The notes: a model not told the origin generated them from the sequence alone. A stretch of DNA of 64,000 nt from Aquabacter sp. L1I39 (GCF_017742835.1 NZ_CP072392.1:3036387-3100386), one strand, 5' to 3'. Shown: positions 8,905 through 17,470, counted from the stretch's first letter. Made by a program: numbers and translations.

Positions 8905-9223
8905 CTGGGCGCGGTGTGCCAGTCCCTCTGCGGCGCGTCAATCAAGCCTGCGCCGGGCTTTTCCGGCGGGCAAGGGCGCGCGGCATTGCGTCCACACGCG
9001 CGGCCCACCTGTCCACCGCTTCCGGCACGCCGGTGACGGGGAACCGTCCGTGGCGGCCGAATGACGGCCCGTCAGGGGCGGGTGCGCATTAGGGCTTTCC
9101 CCCCATCCGTTCGCGCTCTAGAAGCGTGTTCACGGCGGTTGCGCCTGCGCGCCCGGATCCCATCTATGGGGCAGGCCCGTGGCGCACGACCGCAACCGGG
9201 CACAGCTTTTAAGGACCAGAACC
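8905..9223. other. divergent intergenic region, smc and thioredoxin gene
   Basis: 319 bases between two divergent starts. It must carry both promoters, but I see no convincing -35/-10 pair, repeat or small gene. AAGGA at 9211-9215 is the ribosome site of the downstream gene. Confidence 0.6.
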
Positions 9224-10150
9224 ATGCTGTTCAAGCAGGCGGGCGGGCCCCAGGCGGCGGCCCCGGGCGGGCAGGCCGGCGCGGATGATGTGACTGAGAC
9301 CACCACCCAGACCTTCATGGCGGATGTGATCGAGGAATCGCGCCGCCGTCCGGTGCTGGTGGATTTCTGGGCGCCCTGGTGCGGCCCCTGCAAGACGCTC
9401 GGTCCCATCATCGAGCGCGCGGTGGCCGCCACCAAGGGCAAGGTCAAGCTCGTCAAGATGAACATCGACGAGCATCCGGCGGTGGCGCAGCAATTGCGCA
9501 TCCAGTCCATTCCCACCGTCTATGCCTTCGTCAACGGCCAGCCGGTGGACGGTTTCATGGGCGCGCTGCCGGAGAGCCAGATCAAGGCCTTCATCGAGCG
9601 CCTCATGGGCGGGCCGGCGGATGCCGACATCGCCGAAGTGCTGGCCGCCGCCGACGCGGCGCTGGCGGAAGGCGACGCGGCCGGCGCGGCGGAGATTTTC
9701 GCCCATGTGCTGGCCCAGGAGCCCGACAATCTGAAGGCGCTGGGCGGCCTCGTCCGCGCCCAGGTGGCGGGCGGCGCCCTCGACCAGGCCAAAGCGACCC
9801 TGTCCATGGTGCCCGCCGGCAAGGAAGGCGACAGCGCCATCACCGCCGCCAAGGCCGCCCTGGACTTGGCCGAGCAGGCCGCCGCTTTGGGCGACCTCGC
9901 CACCCTCCAGGCCAAGGTCGACATCGACCCCCTGGATCACCAGTCCCGCTTCGACCTCGCTCTCGGCCTCAATGGCCGGGGCCGTCGCGAGCAGGCGCTC
10001 ATCCATCTGCTCGACATCGTCAAGCGGGATCGCAGCTGGAACGAGGATGCGGCGCGCAAGCAACTCCTCCAGCTGTTCGAGGCCTGGGGCCCCACCGATC
10101 CGCTGACCATTTCGGGACGTAAGAAACTTTCGGCGATCCTGTTCGCCTGA
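9224..10150 (+). CDS. thioredoxin/TPR co-chaperone, CnoX (YbbN) type
   Basis: 308-residue cytoplasmic protein: an N-terminal thioredoxin fold (about 25-135) with an intact WCGPC active site (Cys53, Cys56), then a helical TPR-like region (about 145-300). CnoX proteins hold unfolding proteins, protect them from oxidation and pass them to GroEL. E. coli CnoX has lost the reductase motif, while many alphaproteobacterial forms keep CxxC, as here, so thiol reductase activity is likely. The ATG at 9224 has AAGGA 8 bases upstream; a 15-residue longer frame has no such site. It is 9 bases from the LON-domain gene, so the two are probably cotranscribed. Confidence 0.88.
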   Translation: MLFKQAGGPQAAAPGGQAGADDVTETTTQTFMADVIEESRRRPVLVDFWAPWCGPCKTLGPIIERAVAATKGKVKLVKMNIDEHPAVAQQLRIQSIPTVYAFVNGQPVDGFMGALPESQIKAFIERLMGGPADADIAEVLAAADAALAEGDAAGAAEIFAHVLAQEPDNLKALGGLVRAQVAGGALDQAKATLSMVPAGKEGDSAITAAKAALDLAEQAAALGDLATLQAKVDIDPLDHQSRFDLALGLNGRGRREQALIHLLDIVKRDRSWNEDAARKQLLQLFEAWGPTDPLTISGRKKLSAILFA

Positions 10151-10159
10151 AGGAGCATT

Positions 10160-10834
10160 GTGGCTAACCGCCGTTCGTATCATGCGCCGGGCGACGTGCC
10201 CGGCACCGCCGCGGTCTTCCCGCTGTCCGGCGCGCTGCTTCTGCCGCGCGCCGAATTGCCGTTGAACGTGTTCGAGCCCCGCTATCTGGAGATGGTGGAC
10301 GACGCGCTCGCGGGCGACCGTCTCATCGTCATGGTCCAGCCGGACGAGACCAAGCCCGAGACCGCGCATGGCCCCGTGCCATACAAGGTGGGCTGCATCG
10401 GCCGGATCACCCAGTTCTCTGAGACCGGAGACGGGCGCTATCTCATCACGCTCACCGGCATCTGCCGGGTGCGCATGGGCGCCGAGGAGACCACGGACAC
10501 CCCTTATCGGCGCTTCGCCATCGACGCCTCCGACTTCGGCGCCGATTTCGACGAGAGCGCCGGCGAGGAGGATGTGGACCGCACCGCGCTGCTCTCGGCG
10601 CTGGCCGCCTTCCTGGAGGCGAACCACCTGGAGGCCGACTGGGACGGCATCCAGCAGGCGGGCACCGAGACCTTGGTGAACGCGCTCTGCGTCATGTCGC
10701 CCTATGGCGCCCTGGAGAAGCAGGCGCTGCTGGAGGCGGGGACGCTGAAGGAGCGGGCGGAGATGCTGGTGGCCATCACCCAGATGCTGCTCGCCCGCAT
10801 GCCCGGCGATGACGGGGAATCCTCCCTCCAGTGA
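10160..10834 (+). CDS. LON substrate-binding-domain protein
   Basis: 224-residue protein that consists of the N-terminal (PUA-like) domain of Lon protease alone, with the family start FPLSGALLLPRAELPLNVF and the glycine-rich CIGRI and LTGICRVR strands. No AAA+ or protease part is present. Such free LON-N proteins are conserved in alphaproteobacteria; they may be adaptors, but the function is unproven. The start is GTG, with AGGAG 5 bases ahead, directly after the CnoX-type gene. Confidence 0.85.
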   Translation: MANRRSYHAPGDVPGTAAVFPLSGALLLPRAELPLNVFEPRYLEMVDDALAGDRLIVMVQPDETKPETAHGPVPYKVGCIGRITQFSETGDGRYLITLTGICRVRMGAEETTDTPYRRFAIDASDFGADFDESAGEEDVDRTALLSALAAFLEANHLEADWDGIQQAGTETLVNALCVMSPYGALEKQALLEAGTLKERAEMLVAITQMLLARMPGDDGESSLQ

Positions 10835-10853
10835 GGGCTGGCGGCGCGCCGCC

Positions 10854-12398
10854 TCATGACCATTGCCCCGTGGCCGGCAGGCTGTCGAGGAAGGCGTCCG
10901 CCTGCGCCTTGAGGCGCGCCTTGCGCTCCGGGGGCATGCGTTCCAGCGTGCGATAGGGCATGGCCATGCGGGGATTGCCGGCGAGGGCGCCGGCATGGTC
11001 CATCAGGAAGGTCCAATAGAGGAGGTTGAACGGGCAGGCGCCCGGCCCCTCCTTGACGTCCGGGTCATAGGCGCAGCCCCGGCAATAGTCCGACATGCGG
11101 TTGATATAGGCGCCCGAAGCCGCATAGGGCTTGGAGCCGAGCCGCCCGCCGTCGGCATGCAGCACCATGCCGTGGACATTGGGCAGTTCCACCCACTCGA
11201 ACGCATCCACATAGACAGCCAGGTACCAGGCCTCCACCTGGCGCGGCGCGATGCCCGCCAAAAGCGCGAAGTTTCCGGTGACCATCAGGCGCTGGATATG
11301 GTGCGCATAGGCGGTGCGGCGGGTGACATCCACCACCGCGCGCAGGCAGGCCATGTCCGTCTCGCCGGTCCAGTAGAAGTCGGGCAGGTCCCGCTGGGCG
11401 TTGAGATGGTTGGTGTCCGCATAAGTGGGCATGTCGTGCCAATAGAGACCCCGCACGAATTCCCGCCAGCCCAGGATCTGCCGGATGAAGCCCTCCACCC
11501 CATTGAGGGGCGCCGCGCCCGCCCCATAGGCCGCCTCCGCCCGCAGGCACACCTCAAGGGGCGTGAGGAGGCCGGCATTGAGATAAGGCGAGAGGAGGCC
11601 GTGGAAGAGGAAGTCCTCCCCGGCCTTCATGGCATCCTGATAGTCGCCGAAGCGGGGCAGGGCGGTGGCGATGAAATCGTCCAGCGCCTGGAGGGCATCC
11701 GCCCGCGTCACCGCCCAGCCGAAGCCCTCCAGCGTCCCGAAATGGTTGCCGTAGCGCGCCTCCACCAGGGCCATCACCTCCCGGGTCACCCCGTCCGGGG
11801 CGAAGCGTCGGCGAGCCGGAAGCGGCAAGGTGTCCGGCAGGCGGCGGCGGTTTTCCGGGTCGAAGTTCCAGCGCCCGCCAGCGGGCTCATCGCCATCCAT
11901 GAGAAGGCCGGTGCGCCGGCGCAGGGTGCGGTAGAAATATTCCATGCGCAGCTGGCGCTTGCTGCCAGCCCAGGCGGCGAAGTCGTCGTGGGAGGCCAGG
12001 AACCGTGTGTCGGGGCGGATTTCCAGCGGCACGGGCAGGCCGTTCCGCCAATCCTCCATCATCTGGCGCACCCGCCATTCCCCGGGCTCGGTCATGACGA
12101 TATGTGCGGGCGCGTGGCGGGCGATGGCCCGCTCCAGCTCGGCGCCGAAGGTGCCGCCATTGGCGGGATCGTCGAGGCGCACATAGTCCACCGCGATGCC
12201 TTCCGCCTGAAGCTCCGCCGCGAAATGGCGCATGGCGGAGAGCAGGAAGACGATCTTCTGCTTGTGGTGGCGCACATAGGTGGCTTCTTCGTCCACCTCC
12301 ACCATCAGCACCACGTCCTTGTCCCGGTCGAGGCCGTCCAGGGCGGTGAGGTTGCGCGTGAGCTGGTCGCCCAGGAGGAAGCGCAAGGTGCCGCTCAT
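10854..12398 (-). CDS. phrB: iron-sulfur bacterial cryptochrome/(6-4) photolyase
   Basis: 514-residue flavoprotein of the FeS-BCP (CryPro) group that repairs (6-4) photoproducts with blue light. Four cysteines, at 351, 439, 442 and 455 (TDMACL, DYCRGC, GACPFN), have the spacing of the 4Fe-4S ligands of Agrobacterium PhrB, one residue later. The N-terminal Rossmann domain begins RFLLGDQLT and would carry the lumazine antenna; FAD sits in the C-terminal helical domain (GFIRQILGWREFVRG). The start codon overlaps the stop of the DUF2256 gene as ATGA, which fixes it at 12398. Next in line upstream are DUF2256 and an SDR, a common photolyase neighbourhood. Confidence 0.93.
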   Translation of the reverse strand: MSGTLRFLLGDQLTRNLTALDGLDRDKDVVLMVEVDEEATYVRHHKQKIVFLLSAMRHFAAELQAEGIAVDYVRLDDPANGGTFGAELERAIARHAPAHIVMTEPGEWRVRQMMEDWRNGLPVPLEIRPDTRFLASHDDFAAWAGSKRQLRMEYFYRTLRRRTGLLMDGDEPAGGRWNFDPENRRRLPDTLPLPARRRFAPDGVTREVMALVEARYGNHFGTLEGFGWAVTRADALQALDDFIATALPRFGDYQDAMKAGEDFLFHGLLSPYLNAGLLTPLEVCLRAEAAYGAGAAPLNGVEGFIRQILGWREFVRGLYWHDMPTYADTNHLNAQRDLPDFYWTGETDMACLRAVVDVTRRTAYAHHIQRLMVTGNFALLAGIAPRQVEAWYLAVYVDAFEWVELPNVHGMVLHADGGRLGSKPYAASGAYINRMSDYCRGCAYDPDVKEGPGACPFNLLYWTFLMDHAGALAGNPRMAMPYRTLERMPPERKARLKAQADAFLDSLPATGQWS

Positions 12399-12568
12399 GG
12401 CGCGCCCGTCCGGCGATTGCGGTTGGCCCGGCAGCGGTCGGAGCAATAACGCACCTCGTCCCACACCGCCTTCCATTTGCGCCGCCAGGCGAAGGGCCGG
12501 CCGCAGGTGGCGCAGATGCGGGTGGGCAGATCCGCTTTCTCCACCCTCTTTGGGCGCGGGCCGGGCAT
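12395..12568 (-). CDS. DUF2256 small zinc-ribbon-like protein
   Basis: 57-residue Arg-rich protein with paired cysteines, CATC (19-22) and YCSDRC (41-46), the pattern of DUF2256. It starts at ATG 12568 and its TGA overlaps the photolyase ATG, so the two are translationally coupled. DUF2256 proteins are repeatedly found beside cryptochrome/photolyase genes; the role is unknown, perhaps metal binding or nucleic-acid contact. It also overlaps nothing upstream: the SDR stop lies 4 bases away at 12572. Confidence 0.85.
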   Translation of the reverse strand: MPGPRPKRVEKADLPTRICATCGRPFAWRRKWKAVWDEVRYCSDRCRANRNRRTGAP

Positions 12569-12571
12569 GGC

Positions 12572-13300
12572 TCAGCCCTTGGTGCGCAAGGTGGAGCGCC
12601 CGCCATCGACGCCGATGACCTGGCCGGTGATCCAGTCCGCCTCCGGCGACAGGAGGAAGGCGGCGAGCCCCGCGCTGTCCTGCGCCTCCCCGAGGCGCGG
12701 CAGGGCATGGAGGCCGGCAATGGCGCCGGCCATTTGCGGGCTGGAGGTGAGCGAGGCCGCCAGCGGCGTCTTGGTGAGGGAGGGCGCGATGGCATTCACC
12801 CGAACCTTGGGGGCAAGCTCGGCCGCCAGAGACAAGGTGAGGCCTTCCACCGCGCCCTTGGCCAGCGACACCGACACATGGGCGGCAAAGCCCTGGCGGG
12901 CGGCGACCGAGGAGAAGAGGACCACGCTCGCCGTGCCCTCATGGGCCTTCAGCGCCGGCAAGGCGGCCTGCACGGCGAGGGCGGCGGCGCCCGCATTGAG
13001 CCAGAAGTCCGCCTTGATGTCCGCCGCCGACACCCGATGCAGGGGCTTCAGGGTGATGGAGCCCACCGCATAGGCAAGGCCGGCCAGCGCCGGCCCCGCC
13101 TCCGCCGCGGCGCGGGGGAAGAGGGTTTCGTCGGTGACGTCGCCCTGCGTGCTGGTGGCGCCGGTCTCATCTGCCACGGCGGCGAGGCGCGCGGCGTCCC
13201 GCCCCACCAGATGCAGACCGAAGCCCTTGGCCTTCAGCGTCCGGGCCAGGGCCGCGCCAATGCCGCCGCTGCCGCCATAAATGAGCACCTTGCCTGCCAT
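12572..13300 (-). CDS. short-chain dehydrogenase/reductase lacking the catalytic Tyr
   Basis: 242-residue classical SDR fold. The cofactor motif GGSGGIG is at 9-15, and VVLFSS places the active-site Ser at 130. The YxxxK motif is changed: the segment HVSVSLAKGAVEGL keeps Lys148 but has Val144 where Tyr should be. It ends with the normal PG-less VDGG C-terminus. Related SDRs next to photolyase genes also depart from Tyr at this site as I recall the family, so it may be a non-classical subfamily rather than a decayed gene. First gene of the SDR-DUF2256-phrB unit. Substrate unknown. Confidence 0.82.
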   Translation of the reverse strand: MAGKVLIYGGSGGIGAALARTLKAKGFGLHLVGRDAARLAAVADETGATSTQGDVTDETLFPRAAAEAGPALAGLAYAVGSITLKPLHRVSAADIKADFWLNAGAAALAVQAALPALKAHEGTASVVLFSSVAARQGFAAHVSVSLAKGAVEGLTLSLAAELAPKVRVNAIAPSLTKTPLAASLTSSPQMAGAIAGLHALPRLGEAQDSAGLAAFLLSPEADWITGQVIGVDGGRSTLRTKG

Positions 13301-13365
13301 CGTCAGCCCTCATGCGGCCTCAAGCGGGCCGGTGAGGGCAGTTACGGCGCAGGTGGGGCTTTGGT

Positions 13366-13710
13366 TCAGGGCTCCACGGCGAACTTCAGGCGGCCCGTCG
13401 GGGCGAGGGTGTCGAGGCGGAAGGTGCGGATTTCCACCGTGCCGCCCACTTTCAGGGTCAGCACCAGGGTATCGCCGCTGACCGCCGTGGAGACGACCTC
13501 CGCGCCCTTGGGCAAGGTGGTGGTGATCTCGCCGGGGCTGGCCACCTTGTCGCGGAGCATGCGATAGGCAATGACGCCGAACACGGATGCCAGACCCAGC
13601 ACCATGATCAGGCCCGAGACCATGGAGAAGCGGCGCACCTTGCGCAGCACCCGCTCCTGTTCGGGCGTGAGGGGCTCCTGGGTGTCGGGTTCGAGCGGAC
13701 GGTTGAACAT
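13366..13710 (-). CDS. small single-pass membrane protein (DUF6476-like)
   Basis: 114-residue protein: a charged N-terminus (LTPEQERVLRKVRR), one membrane helix (about 31-50, MVSGLIMVLGLASVFGVIAY) and a C-terminal beta-rich domain (about 60-114) probably outside the membrane. It resembles a conserved alphaproteobacterial family of unknown function encoded beside RluD and rpoH. Its ATG at 13710 shares the bases CATG with the plus-strand ATG at 13709, so the promoter must lie inside the neighbouring coding region. It is followed by the SDR gene after 65 bases. Confidence 0.75.
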   Translation of the reverse strand: MFNRPLEPDTQEPLTPEQERVLRKVRRFSMVSGLIMVLGLASVFGVIAYRMLRDKVASPGEITTTLPKGAEVVSTAVSGDTLVLTLKVGGTVEIRTFRLDTLAPTGRLKFAVEP

Positions 13711-14794
13711 GAAAGAGCCTGACGTGAGTGGACCTGTGGTGCGTGGACCCGGCTTCGACGCGGACGATGACTTCGCCTGCGACCTCGCACAAGACGGGGA
13801 CGCCGCCGGAGCGGAGACCGTCGCGGTCACGGTCGAGCCCGCCGATGCGGGGTCCCGAACGGACCGTTTCCTTGCCGGCCGCCTGCCGGACCTCAGCCGC
13901 ACCCGCCTCCAGCGGCTGGTGGCGGACGGCCGCGTGCGGAACGGCGAGCGAGTGGTAGGAGACGCGGCCGAGCGGGTCAATGCCGGCGACGTGCTCACCG
14001 TGGCCGTGCCGGCGCCCGAGCCCGCCGAACCGGTGCCGCAGGACATCCCGCTCAACGTGGTGCACGAGGATGCCCACCTGATCGTGATCGACAAGCCCGC
14101 CGGCCTGGTGGTGCATCCCGCGCCCGGCCATTGGGATGGCACGCTGGTCAACGCTTTGCTGCACCATTGCGGGGACAGCCTCTCCGGCATTGGTGGCGTG
14201 CGGCGGCCGGGCATCGTGCACCGGCTGGACAAGGACACGTCGGGCCTCCTGGTGGTGGCCAAGACCGATGCCGCCCACAAGCACTTGGCCGCCCAGTTCG
14301 CCGACCATGGCCGCACCGGCGACCTGACCCGCGCCTATCTGGCGTTCGTGTGGGGCGCGCCGGAGCATCGCGGCACGGTGGACGCGCCCATCGACCGCCA
14401 TGCCACCAACCGCCAGAAGATGGCGGTGCGGACCTCAGGGCGGGAGGCCATCACCCATTGGCGGCTCATCGAGACCTTCCTCGATGCCTCGGGCGAGGTG
14501 GTGGCCAGCCTGGTGGAATGCCACCTGGAGACCGGGCGCACCCACCAGATCCGCGTCCACATGGCCCATATCGGGCATCCCCTTCTGGGCGACGAGGTCT
14601 ATGGGGCGGGCTTCCGCACCAAGATGTCCCGCCTTCCGGAGGCGGCGCAGGCCATGCTGAAGGCGCTGGACCGGCAGGCGCTGCACGCCGCGCATCTGGG
14701 CTTTGCCCACCCCGCCACCGGCGAGGTGATGGGCTTCGACAGCGAATTGCCGGCGGATCTCGCCGCCCTGGAGACGGCGCTGCGGGCCGGGTGA
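13709..14794 (+). CDS. rluD: 23S rRNA pseudouridine synthase, RluA/RluD family
   Basis: 361-residue RNA-modifying enzyme: S4 RNA-binding domain (about 45-110, SRTDRFLAGRLPDLSRTRLQ) and a catalytic domain with the HRLDKDTSGLLVVAK motif holding the nucleophilic Asp. RluD-type enzymes modify helix 69 of 23S rRNA; the RluD assignment rests on domain form and the usual position before rpoH. The start is uncertain: ATG 13709 has a weak ribosome site, while GTG 13724 has AAAGAG 6 bases upstream; both leave essentially no gap to the divergent small gene. Confidence 0.88.
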   Translation: MKEPDVSGPVVRGPGFDADDDFACDLAQDGDAAGAETVAVTVEPADAGSRTDRFLAGRLPDLSRTRLQRLVADGRVRNGERVVGDAAERVNAGDVLTVAVPAPEPAEPVPQDIPLNVVHEDAHLIVIDKPAGLVVHPAPGHWDGTLVNALLHHCGDSLSGIGGVRRPGIVHRLDKDTSGLLVVAKTDAAHKHLAAQFADHGRTGDLTRAYLAFVWGAPEHRGTVDAPIDRHATNRQKMAVRTSGREAITHWRLIETFLDASGEVVASLVECHLETGRTHQIRVHMAHIGHPLLGDEVYGAGFRTKMSRLPEAAQAMLKALDRQALHAAHLGFAHPATGEVMGFDSELPADLAALETALRAG

Positions 14795-14971
14795 GGCGCC
14801 TCCGGCTACCACCTTGGGTCGCGCCGACGTGAACGGACAAGGCCTTCCCGCGCCGGGGATCCAATCTTTCGCAATGCCGTTATGGAAGATATGATGCGCT
14901 TTCGCTGCCGGCGTCTCGCGGCAGCGTGTGTGGCTGCTCGCGTCGAGGGCCACGAGGGAAGGAGGCCTTTC

Positions 14972-15874
14972 ATGGCCACGGCACGCCACATGCCCATTCC
15001 GTCCGCAGAGGGCGGTCTGTCGCGCTATCTCGAGGAGATCCGGCGGTTCCCCATGTTGGAGCCGCAGGAGGAATATATGCTGGCCAAGAGCTGGCGCGAG
15101 CATGGGGATCGCGATGCGGCCCATCGGCTCGTCACCAGCCATCTGCGCCTCGTGGCGAAGATCGCCATGGGCTATCGCGGCTATGGCCTGCCCATTTCCG
15201 AAGTGATCTCCGAGGGCAATGTGGGCCTCATGCAGGCGGTGAAGCGGTTCGAGCCCGACAAGGGCTTCCGCCTCGCCACTTATGCCATGTGGTGGATCCG
15301 CGCCTCGATTCAAGAATATATCTTGCGGTCGTGGAGCCTCGTGAAGATGGGCACCACGGCGGCGCAGAAGAAGCTGTTCTTCAACCTGCGCAAGGCCAAG
15401 AGCCAGATCTCGGCGCTGGAGGAGGGCGACCTGCGCCCCGACCAGGTCAAGCAGATCGCCACCAAGCTGGGCGTCACCGAGGACGAGGTGGTGGAGATGA
15501 ACCGCCGCCTCGGCGGCGACGCCTCCCTGAACGCCCCGCTGCGCGACGATGGCGACAGCGGTGAGTGGCAGGACTGGCTGGTGGACGAGCGCGATGACCA
15601 GGAAAACGCGCTCGCCGAGCAGGAGGAGATGGACAATCGCCGCACGGCTCTGGCCGGCGCGCTGTCCGTGCTCAATGACCGCGAGCGTCGCATCTTCGAG
15701 GCCCGCCGCCTCGCCGAGGACCCGGTGACCCTGGAAGAACTGGCCGCCGAATTCGGCGTCTCCCGCGAGCGCGTCCGCCAGATCGAGGTGCGCGCCTTCG
15801 AGAAGGTGCAGAAGGCGGTGGTGGACCGCGTCCGCTCCCTGGAAGAGCCCACGGCGGAGACCGAGCCGGCCTGA
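14972..15874 (+). CDS. rpoH: heat shock sigma factor RpoH (sigma-32)
   Basis: 300-residue group 3 sigma factor that directs RNA polymerase to heat-shock promoters. Region 2 (LRLVAKIAMGYRGYGLPISE, RFEPDKGFRLATYAMWWI) and the RpoH box (QKKLFFNLRKAK, about 130) are clear, and region 4 ends with a helix-turn-helix (TLEELAAEFGVSRERVRQIE). The start at 14972 has GGAGG 6 bases ahead; a longer frame from 14882 lacks this. It follows the pseudouridine synthase gene by 177 bases, the normal alphaproteobacterial order, and may control the hsp20 promoter in this window. Confidence 0.97.
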   Translation: MATARHMPIPSAEGGLSRYLEEIRRFPMLEPQEEYMLAKSWREHGDRDAAHRLVTSHLRLVAKIAMGYRGYGLPISEVISEGNVGLMQAVKRFEPDKGFRLATYAMWWIRASIQEYILRSWSLVKMGTTAAQKKLFFNLRKAKSQISALEEGDLRPDQVKQIATKLGVTEDEVVEMNRRLGGDASLNAPLRDDGDSGEWQDWLVDERDDQENALAEQEEMDNRRTALAGALSVLNDRERRIFEARRLAEDPVTLEELAAEFGVSRERVRQIEVRAFEKVQKAVVDRVRSLEEPTAETEPA

Positions 15875-15987
15875 TTGGGCTGGCGGTCGGGTTGGCTTGG
15901 CATGGGCGTGGCTGCGATGGCACTGCGCGTCCGCGGGTGTCAGGCGCCTCCGGGTCAAGATCGGCGCCACGCGCTCGCCTGACCGTA

Positions 15988-16134
15988 ATGGCCGGGCTTG
16001 TCCCGCAAGTCGTCTGTTGACGACGTGCGCCCCTCGTCTCGGAACCCGCACACATGCGGGTTCCGGCCATCCACGGGGCTCCGCAAGGACGGACTTAAGG
16101 GAGAGCCGTGGATGCCCGGGACAAGCCCGGGCAT
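15988..16134. repeat. nested inverted-repeat element downstream of rpoH
   Basis: ATGCCCGGG (16112-16120) and CCCGGGCAT (16126-16134) form a tight hairpin, and a related inverted copy begins the block at 15988-16005. CATCCACGG near 16068 is mirrored by CCGTGGATG near 16107. A separate perfect ten-pair hairpin lies at 16041-16064. The whole looks like a palindromic intergenic element of the RIME/REP kind common in Hyphomicrobiales. No T run follows, so it is not a clean terminator, and no coding potential is visible from 15875 to 16301. Confidence 0.6.
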
Positions 16135-16301
16135 GACAGCCGGGGAGGGCCCGCCCGATCGTCCGACCGGGCATGTCCTTGGCCGGCCTGCGCTGAGTGC
16201 TACATTTCAAACAGCTTTAATGGTCTCCGTGCCGGGGGCTCGTGGGCCGGGTCCGCCGTGCGAAGGCGCCTGACCTTTGCTCCCACCGTCCGCCGCCTTT
16301 T

Positions 16302-16455
16302 CCCCTCCCTATCCCTCCCCCGCTTTGCGGGAGAGGGGACTTTGGTGCGCTTGGGCCGGGCGGTGGCTCTGCTCTGCTCCGGCGTCGGCATCTCGGCCTC
16401 TCCCCAGCGGGACAGGCCCCCTCTCCCGCAAAGCGGGGGAGGGTGGGGGAGGGGG
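16302..16455 (-). repeat. ~157-bp element copy 1 (inverted)
   Basis: This copy is the reverse complement of copies 2 and 3. Its ends are G/C-only inverted repeats of about 36 bases, each of which is also a hairpin around CCCGCTTTGCGGG. The middle carries the shared GGCTCTGCTCTGC segment in reverse. Confidence 0.8.
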
Positions 16456-16482
16456 CAAGGACGCGACGCCACGAGCAAGCTC

Positions 16483-16581
16483 GCCCCTCTGACGCCCCAG
16501 CACCAACATCCCCGCCAAAGGCAGGGGTGGAGGGATGCGGGAGCGGCCGGGGGATGAAGGTGCTGGGGGCGTCAGAGGGGC
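16483..16581. repeat. inverted repeat between elements 1 and 2
   Basis: GCCCCTCTGACGCCCCAGCA starts at 16483 and is mirrored by a 23-base arm at 16559-16581 with one base difference. About 54 bases of unrelated sequence lie between. It joins two oppositely oriented copies of the ~157-bp element and contains no gene. Confidence 0.7.
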
Positions 16582-16608
16582 GCGCATGAGTGCGGCGTTG
16601 CGTCTTGG

Positions 16609-16766
16609 CCCCCTCCCCAACCCTCCCCCGCTTTGCGGGAGAGGGGGCCGGTTCCGCCGGGGGAGAGGTTGGGATGACAGACGCCGAGGCAGAGCAGAGC
16701 CACCGCCCCGACCGGGCGCACCAAAGTCCCCTCTCCCGCAAGGCGGGGGAGGGATAGGGAGGGGGT
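16609..16766 (+). repeat. ~157-bp element copy 2
   Basis: The left end (16609-16646) and right end (16729-16766) are inverted repeats with only two or three mismatches. The middle has GGTTGGGATGACAGACGC and GAGGCAGAGCAGAGCC. It is in direct orientation with copy 3 and inverted to copy 1. No open frame with coding character is present, so it resembles a miniature inverted-repeat or BIME-like element. Confidence 0.8.
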
Positions 16767-16823
16767 AGAGGGCCGGGGCAGGACGCAGCTTTGGGGGAAG
16801 AGGACGCTTCACCGTCCGCCACT

Positions 16824-16980
16824 CCCCCTCCCCAACCCTCCCCCGCTTCGCGGGAGAGGGGGCCGGTTCCGCCGGGGGAGAGGTTGGGATGACAGACGCT
16901 GAGGCAGAGCAGAGCCAGCGTCCCGCCAAGCGCACGAAAGTCCCCTCTCCCGCAAGGCGGGGGAGGGTTAGGGAGGGGGG
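16824..16980 (+). repeat. ~157-bp element copy 3
   Basis: About 90 percent identical by eye to copy 2 over its full length, with changes concentrated in the linker (AGCGTCCCGCCAAGCGCACG in place of the copy 2 sequence). It ends 46 bases before the stop of the convergent Nudix gene. Confidence 0.8.
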
Positions 16981-17026
16981 CGAGGGGGAACAGGGAGGGC
17001 GCCGGACGCCGCAAGATCAGGCCCCC

Positions 17027-17470
17027 TCACCACCGATCCGTCCGCTCCATTTCGCCCCGCACTTCCGCAAGGCGACGGGCGGTGCCGGGGGAGGTGTCGG
17101 CGGGCGGCGCTTCGAGGGGGAAGAAGGCGATCTCGCGGATTTCCGCATTGGGCTTGGGGGTGGGGCCACGGGAGAAGGCGGGCACGAGGAAGCAGGCCAC
17201 ATGGTCGCGGCCACCGAAGCGGGCATTGAAATAGAGGCCGTGCAGCACAAGCGGCGCGGTGGCGGAGACGTTGGTCTCCTCCAGCAATTCCCGCCGCGCG
17301 GCGGCCTCCGCACTCTCGCCCGCATCCACGCCGCCGCCCGGCAAATGCCAGCCGGGCGCATAGCCGTGGCGGACCAGCAGCACATGGCCGTCCTCGTCCC
17401 GCACGATGGTGCGAACGCCAAGGGTCAGGCCATGGGTGATGCGGCGCAGGAGCGGGCGGAAGGGCAGCAT
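17027..17470 (-). CDS. Nudix hydrolase
   Basis: 147-residue pyrophosphohydrolase. The Nudix box runs from about 46 to 68 (GGVDAGESAEAAARRELLEE): the GxxxxxE, RE and EE metal residues are intact (Gly46, Glu52, Arg60-Glu61, Glu64-Glu65), while the final Gly is Asn67, a tolerated change. The start THGLTLGVRTIVRDEDGHVLLVRH is typical of sugar-nucleotide or NAD-like substrates, but the substrate is not predictable. Upstream lies the GST gene on the same strand, 46 bases away. Confidence 0.88.
   Translation of the reverse strand: MLPFRPLLRRITHGLTLGVRTIVRDEDGHVLLVRHGYAPGWHLPGGGVDAGESAEAAARRELLEETNVSATAPLVLHGLYFNARFGGRDHVACFLVPAFSRGPTPKPNAEIREIAFFPLEAPPADTSPGTARRLAEVRGEMERTDRW

Noticed and set aside
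13310..14401. Minus-strand frame opposite the pseudouridine synthase gene
   Set aside because: The real minus gene begins at 13710 in another frame; the rest is antisense to a confident enzyme gene.
16217..17014. Pro/Arg-rich frames across the repeated elements
   Set aside because: They translate G/C hairpin repeats; the sequence repeats itself with strand inversion, as a noncoding element does.
15875..17026. CRISPR-like array in the repeat block
   Set aside because: Repeats are few, long, inverted relative to each other and without equal spacers; no cas gene is in the window.
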